A stretch of DNA of 64,000 bases from NCBI RefSeq assembly GCF_041228105.1, contig NZ_CP166097.1, positions 5,208,001 through 5,272,000 on the forward strand, read 5' to 3'. The DNA comes from Pectobacterium aroidearum. Lineage in GTDB: Bacteria > Pseudomonadota > Gammaproteobacteria > Enterobacterales > Enterobacteriaceae. Made by a program: the position numbers and the translations under genes. Position 1 is the stretch's first letter; each line of letters starts with the position of its first letter. Under the pieces are notes generated by a model. It saw only the letters and a program-made list of their open reading frames with translations. It was not told the origin of the DNA and made no database searches. Below are positions 54,181 to 61,720 of this stretch, one piece after another.

Positions 54181-54836
54181 ATCGTTTCTTAGGATTATGT
54201 GGTCTGGTTTTTGCGCTGGTGCTGACCGGTTGTGCTAAACCTGTGCCTTATGACTACACGGCATTTAAGCAGAGCAAGCCTAAGTCTATTTTGGTATTGC
54301 CGCCGGTTAATCATTCGCCGGATGTGAAAGCGAGCTATAGCCTGCTTTCACAAGTTACCTATCCGCTGGCGGAATCCGGTTATTACGTCTTGCCTGTCGC
54401 TGTCGTAGACGAAACGTTCAAACAGAATGGTCTGTCGACCGCGGCGGATATTCATGCGCTGAGTACGGCGAAGCTGCACCAAATCTTTGGTGCTGATGCT
54501 GCACTGTATTTGGACGTAAAAGAATACGGCACGTCATACATCGTGATTAGCAGCGAAACCCGCGTTTCTGCGGATGCACGTCTGGTTGATCTGCGTACCG
54601 GAAAACTGCTGTGGAGCGGAAGTGCAACGGCGTCCAGCAACGAGCAGCAATCAAATTCTAACGGCGGCATCATCGGTGCTCTGGTGCAGGCTGCGGTGAG
54701 CCAGATTGCGGACACGATCTCTGACAAAGGCCATGATGTTGCTGGCGTGACCAGCTCGCGCTTGCTCGCGGCGGGTCATCCACGCGGGATGCTGTACGGG
54801 CCTCGTTCACTGCAATACGGTAAAGAAACGTACTGA
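54177..54836 (+). CDS. DUF799 (GNA1162-like) lipoprotein
   Basis: Lipoprotein of 219 aa. The lipobox VLTGC gives Cys at residue 19, followed by AKPVPYDYTAFKQSKPKSIL (the DUF799 start). The fold is predicted to resemble TolB/CsgG-type N-terminal modules (ILVLPPVNHSPDVKA). A glycine-rich hydrophobic stretch NGGIIGALVQAAVSQIAD lies at about 160-177. Neisseria GNA1162 is a surface antigen of this family. Third gene of the operon, ended by a strong terminator. Confidence 0.85.
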   Translation: MNRFLGLCGLVFALVLTGCAKPVPYDYTAFKQSKPKSILVLPPVNHSPDVKASYSLLSQVTYPLAESGYYVLPVAVVDETFKQNGLSTAADIHALSTAKLHQIFGADAALYLDVKEYGTSYIVISSETRVSADARLVDLRTGKLLWSGSATASSNEQQSNSNGGIIGALVQAAVSQIADTISDKGHDVAGVTSSRLLAAGHPRGMLYGPRSLQYGKETY

Positions 54837-54865
54837 TCTGCCAGATAGTACGTCGCTAAATCATC

Positions 54866-54896
54866 AACGCCGTTCATTACTGAACGGCGTTTTTTA
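54866..54896 (+). terminator. terminator of the three-lipoprotein operon
   Basis: AACGCCGTTCA and TGAACGGCGTT form a perfect 11-bp stem around TTAC, followed by a T-run. It also serves as a barrier to the convergent exporter gene. Confidence 0.92.
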
Positions 54897-54922
54897 TTAC
54901 CTTAATCCGGTCGTCGGTGATG

Positions 54923-56458
54923 CTACGCGTCAGCGGCCTGGTTACGATGTTGTTTATGATTGCGCGTTGTCCAGACGAAGGCGGACGTTAACAGCAGGAT
55001 CAGCGTTGCCGCTGCCAGTACGATGGAAAACCCGGAGTCAAAGGCGGAATGTGCCTGTGCGGTCAGAAGTTGCTGCATATTTTCCGGTAAGGATTCGGCA
55101 AAAATTAACGCCTCATCCAGGCTGTCATACGCGGTGTCCGGTGCGGTAAACCCAGCAGGCAGCATAAACGTCGCAGAATAAGCGAAAGACAGCAAACTGC
55201 CCATCAGCGTCACGCCCGTCGCGCCCCCTAATTCATAGGATACCTCTTCGATTGAGGCCGCCATCCCTGCTTTTGATGCTGGAGCAACCTGCATAATGGT
55301 GCTCGATGCGGCCGTCATGGTCGAACCTACGCCAGCCCCAATCACCATCAGGCTGATGACTTGTACGATGATGGGGGCATTGTGGAGCAGCAGATAGCTT
55401 CCCATACCAAGCCCGGAAACCAGCAGCCCTGCGGATAACATTGTCCCGCTATTTACGTGTGGCAGCATTCTTCCGGTTAACGGGCCTGAGATAAAGGACG
55501 CCAATGACAGAGGCAAAATAAACAGCCCTGCCTGTAGCGGAGACAGCCCGACCACAAGCTGTAGTCGCTGGGTGAAAGCCAGTTCCATTCCGATTAATGC
55601 GGCCGCCGCTACGATAGCCGCGGCTACTGCTGCGCTGAAAGGTCGCAGGCGGAAGAGAGAGAAATCGACTAGGGGGTGCTGGCTGTTACGCTGACGCCGC
55701 ACAAACAGGGTAATAAACGCCACGCCGATCAGCAGCGCGATTAGCGCATCTTCATAAGACGGAACCCGCTTGCCCAGCTCTTTTATGGCATAGGTTACAC
55801 CAATCAAACCCACCATAATTAATAGAGAACCGATGAAATCCCAGCGGTGTGAAGCATTACCCGGCCGGTGGGGAATGACGGTGATTCCCATGATGAGCGC
55901 AAGCAGAACGACCGGTACGTTGATGAGGAAAACCGAGCCCCACCAGAAGTATTCAAGCAGTATCCCGCCCATGACGGGGCCAAACGCGGCACCGCCGGAT
56001 GCCACCGCAGCCCAGATACCAATCGCCAGTGCGCGTTCCCGTTCATCAGAAAAGGTCAGTCGAATAATCGAGAGCGTGGCGGGCATCATCATCGCCGCGC
56101 CAACCGCCAGCAGAGCGCGTGCGGCGATGAGCATGTGGGGAGTGGGAGAATAGGCGGCGAACAATGACGCCGCGCCGAAGACCAGCAATCCGGAAATAAA
56201 CAGAGGTTTATGACCCAGCTTATCGCCCAGCGTACCCATTCCCAGCAGCAAGCCGGAGGCAACCAACGCGTAGATATTAACGATCCACAGCTTGTCCGAT
56301 GCGGTGGCGTGTAGGTCGTGAGTCAGTGTCGGGAGTGCGGTGTACAGCACCGTCATGTCGATAACAATCAGGAACAGCGCACTGGAAACAATGGCCAGGA
56401 TCAGCCACTTCTTTGGTGATTGCATAGCAAGTTCTCTACCGTCGATTTTCGTTTTCAT
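54923..56458 (-). CDS. DHA2-family MFS multidrug exporter (SmvA-like)
   Basis: Inner-membrane proton-driven exporter with 14 predicted helices, about 511 aa from ATG 56458. The start is uncertain: 56494 and 56425 are alternatives, the last beginning MQSPKKWLIL right before helix 1. Motif D1 in helix 1 (LFLIVIDMTVLYTALPTL), motif A GTLGDKLGHKPLF and motif C ASGGAAFGPVMGGILL identify a drug:H+ antiporter. Closest by eye to SmvA, which exports cationic biocides. It stands alone, with no adjacent tetR-type regulator. Confidence 0.82.
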   Translation of the reverse strand: MKTKIDGRELAMQSPKKWLILAIVSSALFLIVIDMTVLYTALPTLTHDLHATASDKLWIVNIYALVASGLLLGMGTLGDKLGHKPLFISGLLVFGAASLFAAYSPTPHMLIAARALLAVGAAMMMPATLSIIRLTFSDERERALAIGIWAAVASGGAAFGPVMGGILLEYFWWGSVFLINVPVVLLALIMGITVIPHRPGNASHRWDFIGSLLIMVGLIGVTYAIKELGKRVPSYEDALIALLIGVAFITLFVRRQRNSQHPLVDFSLFRLRPFSAAVAAAIVAAAALIGMELAFTQRLQLVVGLSPLQAGLFILPLSLASFISGPLTGRMLPHVNSGTMLSAGLLVSGLGMGSYLLLHNAPIIVQVISLMVIGAGVGSTMTAASSTIMQVAPASKAGMAASIEEVSYELGGATGVTLMGSLLSFAYSATFMLPAGFTAPDTAYDSLDEALIFAESLPENMQQLLTAQAHSAFDSGFSIVLAAATLILLLTSAFVWTTRNHKQHRNQAADA

Positions 56459-56520
56459 CTGTAGGATAGTGCTCCGTTTATACCGATCAGGCATTCTAAA
56501 CGGATGCAGGCACCATGATA

Positions 56521-57963
56521 TTAGTTTTGTACCGAATTTACGCGATTACGTCCTTGCTCTTTTGCCATGTACAATAATTCGTCTGCTTCCTTAAACGCTT
56601 CATGGAAATCCTCAATTCTTTCCAGTTGAAAAAAACTGACTCCTATACTGGTTGTGCATCGAACAATATGACCATCTGAAATCGCTAATGGAGCCCCTTC
56701 TATAATAGACCGTATTCTCTCTGCGATATCTAAGCAGTCGTTGACTGAGAGACCTTGAATTATGATTAAAAACTCTTCGCCACCCCATCGACAGAGCAGG
56801 TCTTGAGGTCGGGTATATTGCTTAAGCGTTGTAGAAAATTCTCTGATGACGTTATCGCCTACAGCATGACCATAGGTATCATTCACTTTTTTAAAATGGT
56901 CAATATCAAGAACAAGCAGAGACATGACTTTATTATCCCCATCACGTGTGGAGTTAATGATATTCATCATGTGCTGATTGAGTGAACGTCTATTTAACAT
57001 GCCAGTTAGAGCATCATGGTTGCTGATTAATTCTATTCTTTTTATGTTCTTTCTGTTTTTGTTAATAAAGAAAGAGGCGATAAGAACGGTGATGATAATC
57101 ACTGATGTGTTGATTTGAAATAAATAAGATAATTCGAACAAATACTCCTTTTCTATTGTGTTATGAACATCTATTAATCTGTTTATATAGATGTAATTTA
57201 GTGCAATACCCGTTGCAGTGCACATTAAAATAATCTTGTTAAATGAATGGGATAACGAAAGATAAGTTAATGGCAATATTGCCAATACGCTGAGTGTGAT
57301 GTTTAACGACGCTATGCAAAAGATAATAATGATAGGGTAAAGTATAAATAATGGTTTTTTGAATGTTTTTTTAATTGAAAATGTTGATATTTTAAAAATG
57401 TTTTTAACATTCCTTGTCACTTTTAGGAATAAAAAAACGAAAATAACACCAGAACTTAGCTCTTCGCTAAACCACTTTCTTGAAAGGATGAAAACATTGT
57501 CATCACTGGTTTTTGTGGACAAATACATCCCATAAAATAAAGCTGAAAAAATGGATCCTATAGAAATAGAAATAAATATAAAGAAAATGTAGTTTTTACT
57601 TAATTGACTGTAAGTCTTACCCCTTATCTTAAAAAATATAATTAATGTAATCCATGCAGTAATGAAAAAAACTGAACTTATCGCGCAGTGAATAATTTTT
57701 TCAAAAAAAGATTGATTGTTTTCAAGATAAATAGCGGGCAACAGCATGCCGAGAAAACCGACTATGCATAAAATAACGCTATGCAATAATTTGTTTTTTA
57801 TGCTTTTATCTCGACTGCGATAGCGTATGAGAAAGCAAAATAATAGAATGTCTGCTGGCCAGAATAGGGAGGTATCGTCAAGTAGCCGAAAAGACAAACC
57901 TAAGTAACTCATTAGTAAGGTTGAACTGAAAATAATTAATAATTCATATGCGCGAATTTTCAT
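56521..57963 (-). CDS. membrane diguanylate cyclase (MASE1-like sensor, GGDEF)
   Basis: Inner-membrane c-di-GMP synthase of 480 aa. Eight or more hydrophobic helices occupy residues 1-300, resembling a MASE1-type sensor. The GGDEF domain (about 320-480) has the active site GGEEF at 394-398 and an intact inhibitory I-site RPQD at 385-388. The metal residues lie in LVLDIDHFKKVNDTYGHAVGD. No EAL domain, so it only makes c-di-GMP. The membrane half is very AT-rich compared with neighbours, a sign of transfer. It lies 4 kb from pgaABCD, whose PgaC/D synthase is activated by c-di-GMP in E. coli. Confidence 0.88.
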   Translation of the reverse strand: MKIRAYELLIIFSSTLLMSYLGLSFRLLDDTSLFWPADILLFCFLIRYRSRDKSIKNKLLHSVILCIVGFLGMLLPAIYLENNQSFFEKIIHCAISSVFFITAWITLIIFFKIRGKTYSQLSKNYIFFIFISISIGSIFSALFYGMYLSTKTSDDNVFILSRKWFSEELSSGVIFVFLFLKVTRNVKNIFKISTFSIKKTFKKPLFILYPIIIIFCIASLNITLSVLAILPLTYLSLSHSFNKIILMCTATGIALNYIYINRLIDVHNTIEKEYLFELSYLFQINTSVIIITVLIASFFINKNRKNIKRIELISNHDALTGMLNRRSLNQHMMNIINSTRDGDNKVMSLLVLDIDHFKKVNDTYGHAVGDNVIREFSTTLKQYTRPQDLLCRWGGEEFLIIIQGLSVNDCLDIAERIRSIIEGAPLAISDGHIVRCTTSIGVSFFQLERIEDFHEAFKEADELLYMAKEQGRNRVNSVQN

Positions 57964-58065
57964 TTTTTTTCCCGGTTAACCTATTTGCCCTGCATCACTT
58001 TTGTAGCAGAATCACTATAAATTACCTTCTTATTTTACATCATTTTATGAATTTCTGACGCAAGG

Positions 58066-58104
58066 ATGATTAAGTGAAATCAATATAAGAATTCACTTAA
58101 TCAT
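58066..58104. promoter_or_regulatory. 13-bp inverted repeat upstream of the diguanylate cyclase
   Basis: ATGATTAAGTGAA (58066-58078) and TTCACTTAATCAT (58092-58104) are perfect inverted arms with a 13-bp spacer. They lie 103 bp upstream of the cyclase start and just after the WYL gene. No T-run follows on the minus strand, so an operator is more likely than a terminator. A separate GC hairpin TGGGGG-TCACG-CCCCCA (58153-58169) overlaps the WYL stop codon. Confidence 0.55.
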
Positions 58105-58158
58105 GACCTTGCTATGTGTTGTGCCGATGAGAAATTAATAGGCGTGAAGGGGTGGGGG

Positions 58159-59043
58159 TCACGCCCCCAGAAGTGCTTGAATATCTTCTTTGTTTTTCAA
58201 TACAAACAGCTGATCTTCTTCGTTATTTTCATCCGTTAAGCTGATATGGAATTGCTTGAGTGTTTCATGTAAACATGCCAGACGGCAGGATACATTCAAC
58301 TCTCTATTGGTCATACCATATTCCAATTCCAACGCGCGTTGATGTGCCAGCGGCAGTTTATCGCTCGGAGCCAAAATTAACTGAAGATAGGTATGCCACG
58401 AATAATCGCTAGTGGGATCGATTGTCGAAAGTTCGACGCCTTCAATGCTGAGGATGCGCGTAAGCGTGAAGTCACTAAATTGCTGCCTGATATGACAGTA
58501 GGCACGCACTCGCCACCGAACGCCATCATTGCCTAAAGCGTGTGGGGAAATCAGCCGTGGCGAATTATCCATTGATGATGAGGATTGATAGCAGATGTTC
58601 ACCGCCGTTTTGTCACGAATCGCTCTGACAATGACTTCAACAACCTGTTCATTGTAGATGTTGAGCGGGATATTCACCCAGCACACTTCTGGAGCAGACT
58701 CGATGAAACTGGCATCTGCTTCAAGGACGCCCGTTTTCATTGCCAATAATTCTGCTAAATAGCGCTGGGCGGAATTCTGTGGGTAGACCGCAGAGAATGT
58801 TGGCGTAGCCGTGTAAGTTTTGGTTCGTCGATCGTAGACCAGATTATAAGGGGCGAGCTCAATATATTTAGCGATATCGAGCGACGCCTGAGGGATAGAT
58901 AACCCAAAAAAAGACGTTAAATCTGTACGATTTATGTGCCCACTCCACCGTAACCGAAAGTCGATGAATTGAAGCCGACGTTCCAGTCCCCAGCTGCGCC
59001 CTTTCACTACCTGTTCTGAACCTGTCATTGAAGTTTTCGCCAT
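58159..59043 (-). CDS. WYL-domain transcriptional regulator, BrxR/CapW-like
   Basis: This 294-aa regulator has three parts: an N-terminal winged helix (about 20-75, RLQFIDFRLRWSGHINRTDL, then QASLDIAKYIELAPYNLVYD), a central WYL fold (about 130-205, ISPHALGNDGVRWRVRAYC) and a C-terminal dimerisation extension (about 215-294). This order and these segments resemble BrxR/CapW, repressors of BREX and CBASS phage defence. No defence genes are visible here, so it is an orphan or controls pga or the cyclase. The WYL tripeptide itself is replaced by WRVRAY, usual for this subgroup. It is divergent from pgaA. Confidence 0.75.
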   Translation of the reverse strand: MAKTSMTGSEQVVKGRSWGLERRLQFIDFRLRWSGHINRTDLTSFFGLSIPQASLDIAKYIELAPYNLVYDRRTKTYTATPTFSAVYPQNSAQRYLAELLAMKTGVLEADASFIESAPEVCWVNIPLNIYNEQVVEVIVRAIRDKTAVNICYQSSSSMDNSPRLISPHALGNDGVRWRVRAYCHIRQQFSDFTLTRILSIEGVELSTIDPTSDYSWHTYLQLILAPSDKLPLAHQRALELEYGMTNRELNVSCRLACLHETLKQFHISLTDENNEEDQLFVLKNKEDIQALLGA

Positions 59044-59181
59044 ATGCGTATAAAAATTATATTGATAAAAAAACTATATGCATTATTATGCGCCAAACTG
59101 GCCTTAGCGTCTATCTCTGACTTCGAATCACGGGAGGGATAGCTGCATGCCGCGTTTAGACTCGATTAGAGGTGTTAAGTC

Positions 59182-59250
59182 ATGAAACCAGCGTTCAACG
59201 ATGTATTTGAATGTCATCCTGTCATCACTGGTGGGGAGATTCAGCGATGA
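59182..59250 (+). CDS. possible 22-codon leader ORF overlapping pgaA
   Basis: ATG 59182 with AGAGGTG upstream opens a 22-codon frame that stops at TGA 59248-59250, overlapping the pgaA start (ATG 59247-59249) as ATGA. The pgaA ribosome site (GGTGGGGAG) lies inside it. Such geometry allows translational coupling. GGA-type motifs (GGGAGGGAT near 59131-59140 and GGGGAGA near 59233) could be CsrA/RsmA sites, as in the E. coli pgaA leader. Short and unproven. Confidence 0.45.
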   Translation: MKPAFNDVFECHPVITGGEIQR

Positions 59251-61709
59251 GTTTCGTTAATTCTCATTCAAGCAGACTCAACCCAATATTATTTAACTTA
59301 CTTAAATCATTAGTTTATTTTTCCTTTTCTGGCAGCGTGGTGGCGGCAGAATCTCATTACGACACATTAATCATCAATGCTCGTCAGGGGGATATATCCA
59401 CGGCGACGTCATGGTTCGATGGGCAATCCAGAAACCGTGTATTGACCGCAGCTGAAGTAACCGACTGGCTACAAATTAACGGTTGGGCGGGAAAGGATGC
59501 TGAAGTGAGGCGAATTTGGGAAGCCTATTCGCCAACGATGTCACTGCCCGATCCTGCTCTGAGAGCGGCGGCGAAATCCTACCGTAATCTCCGTCAGTGG
59601 CAGCCATCAGTGGCGTTATGGAGTCGGGTTTTGCAACGTTCTCCACGAGATGATGATGCACGTAGTGGTTTGATACTCACCCTCGCCGATGCCGGACAGA
59701 CAAAAACAGCGCTGGAACTCGCTGAGTCTCGCGTTAAGCGTGAGCCAACGGCAAACCATTGGCGTGAATTAGCATGGGTGCAACGAATTGCGGGAAAGCA
59801 CACTGACTCTCTCTTTTCTATCATTCAGGCTATGCGTTATGCACCACAGGATAAAGCCCTGCGCTATGACTACAGCGATATTCTCTCCAGCAATAATGTT
59901 AGCGCGCCAGCGTTAAACGCTCTGGAAAACGGCAAGCTCCACGGCGTCCAGACCGACGAAAGGCAGCGTCAGCGAGAACTGGAGGCGGCGGCGGAATTGG
60001 TCCGTCTTGCGTTTATTGCCTCGACAACGGAGAACGAACGTTTCGTTGTGGCGGATCGCGCTTTAGCGCGTTATAGCGCCTTGATGAATCAATGGCGAAC
60101 GCATCCGTCAGCAAAAGCCAGTTATCGCCATGCGCGAATTGATCGGCTAGGTGCATTGCTGGTTCGCTATCGCATGGAAGAGGTTATTTCGGAATATCAA
60201 TCCCTCCTCAAAGAGGGAGATATTCCCAGTTATGCTCGACGCTGGGTCGCTTCTGCTTATCTCTATTTGCAGCAGCCAGAGAAAGCAGAGCAGATTCTCA
60301 GCGCGGTAATACAGGAAGATCCTTCGCAACGCTTGCAGATAGCGCGGCAAGGCGATTTTTTCTACAGCATTCTGGAGAGTGAAAAAGTTGAACAGGCAAC
60401 GCAGTTGTCCGTTCAGGCTGGAGAAAAAACACCTTATAAGAAAAGTGTTTATGGTTTATCAACCTTCATACCTAACGACGATTGGGTTGACATCAAATAC
60501 CTGCGTATACAGTCACTGGTTTCTCATAACGATTTTCCTGCGGCGCAACGACTGGCGGAACGTCTGGCTTTTACCGGGCCAGGAAACCAAGAGCTGAATA
60601 TACGTTTGGCCGAAGTTTATCTCAGCAGGGGATGGCCGCGTCGTGCCGAAACGTTATTAAAGCGAGTTGAGTTGTTGGAGCCAAGATCATTCCGGTTGGA
60701 AACCCACCAGGGACTTACTGCATTGGAATTGCAGGAATGGCGCCAACTTGAACAACTGACTGACGATACTGTAACCCGCTACCCAGATGATTTCTCTGTG
60801 AAACGATTAGCGCGCCTGCGTCAGGTTCATCACATGGCGGAGTTGCGTATTGCTGGCGCTCAGGGGCTCAAGTCTGACAGTCCAACGAAAGGAATGAACG
60901 ACACTGAGATTGATGCCGTGCTCTATAGTCCGCCGTTTGCCGACCATTGGCGTGTGTTCTCTGGGGGGGCTTTTAATCAAAGCGATTTCAGTGATGGGCA
61001 GGCGACCCACCGCACTCTTCGCGGCGGCGTGGAATTTACCGATCGTGACCATTGGGCTGAGGCTGAGCTTTCACACCGAAATTTTGGATTGGGTTCTGAT
61101 ATCGGCGGGCGTCTCTCTTATCGCCATGATGTTAATGACTTTTGGCGTGTCGGCCTTAATGCCGAACGGCTCATGCGCAGCACACCGCTACAGGCACTTA
61201 AAAATGGCGTAACGGCCAATGGTGCTGGAGGGTATGTGCGCTGGCGGCAAAGTGAACGGCGCTCATGGCAAGCAGACCTGTCGCACGGGTGGTTTTCTGA
61301 TGGCAACAGGCGTCAGGAATATGCACTGAGTGGGCAAGAACGCGTCTTTTCATCACCGTCTTTAGTCATCGATTTCACCCCGTCGCTCAGTGTGGGGGCG
61401 AACAGTCAGCAAAACACTCCTTATTACAATCCACGGAAGTATGTGGCCGTATTACCCGCCTTAGCCATCGATCACTTGCTTTATCGACATTACCAGACGG
61501 AGTGGCATCAAGAGATAACGGCGGGTGTCGGGCGTTACTGGCAGAAAGACGCCTCCGCTGGCGCCATCACCCAACTCGGATACGGGCAAAGAGTACGGTG
61601 GAACGACGTGCTGGATACGGGGGTGAGCGTTCAGTGGGATAAACGGCCTTACGACGGCAAGCGGGAACAGAATGTGTCGCTGTCTTTTGATTTGAATTAT
61701 CGGTTTTGA
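59247..61709 (+). CDS. pgaA: poly-beta-1,6-N-acetylglucosamine export porin PgaA
   Basis: Outer-membrane exporter of the biofilm polysaccharide PNAG, 820 aa from ATG 59247 (GGGGAG 8 nt upstream). A signal peptide covers about 1-40, with cleavage near VVAAES. Residues about 45-520 are TPR-like helical repeats (LPDPALRAAAKSYRNL, LQRSPRDDDARSG, AEVYLSRGWPRRAETLLKR). The last ~290 residues are amphipathic beta strands of a 16-stranded barrel ending VSLSFDLNYRF, with a terminal aromatic residue. Similar in length to E. coli PgaA (807 aa). Confidence 0.93.
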   Translation: MSFVNSHSSRLNPILFNLLKSLVYFSFSGSVVAAESHYDTLIINARQGDISTATSWFDGQSRNRVLTAAEVTDWLQINGWAGKDAEVRRIWEAYSPTMSLPDPALRAAAKSYRNLRQWQPSVALWSRVLQRSPRDDDARSGLILTLADAGQTKTALELAESRVKREPTANHWRELAWVQRIAGKHTDSLFSIIQAMRYAPQDKALRYDYSDILSSNNVSAPALNALENGKLHGVQTDERQRQRELEAAAELVRLAFIASTTENERFVVADRALARYSALMNQWRTHPSAKASYRHARIDRLGALLVRYRMEEVISEYQSLLKEGDIPSYARRWVASAYLYLQQPEKAEQILSAVIQEDPSQRLQIARQGDFFYSILESEKVEQATQLSVQAGEKTPYKKSVYGLSTFIPNDDWVDIKYLRIQSLVSHNDFPAAQRLAERLAFTGPGNQELNIRLAEVYLSRGWPRRAETLLKRVELLEPRSFRLETHQGLTALELQEWRQLEQLTDDTVTRYPDDFSVKRLARLRQVHHMAELRIAGAQGLKSDSPTKGMNDTEIDAVLYSPPFADHWRVFSGGAFNQSDFSDGQATHRTLRGGVEFTDRDHWAEAELSHRNFGLGSDIGGRLSYRHDVNDFWRVGLNAERLMRSTPLQALKNGVTANGAGGYVRWRQSERRSWQADLSHGWFSDGNRRQEYALSGQERVFSSPSLVIDFTPSLSVGANSQQNTPYYNPRKYVAVLPALAIDHLLYRHYQTEWHQEITAGVGRYWQKDASAGAITQLGYGQRVRWNDVLDTGVSVQWDKRPYDGKREQNVSLSFDLNYRF

Positions 61710-61720
61710 GGAGAAAGGTG

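Noticed and set aside
58159..59043. BREX or CBASS defence island
   Set aside because: Only a regulator resembling BrxR/CapW is present; no methyltransferase, PglZ, cyclase-effector or other defence gene lies within the window.
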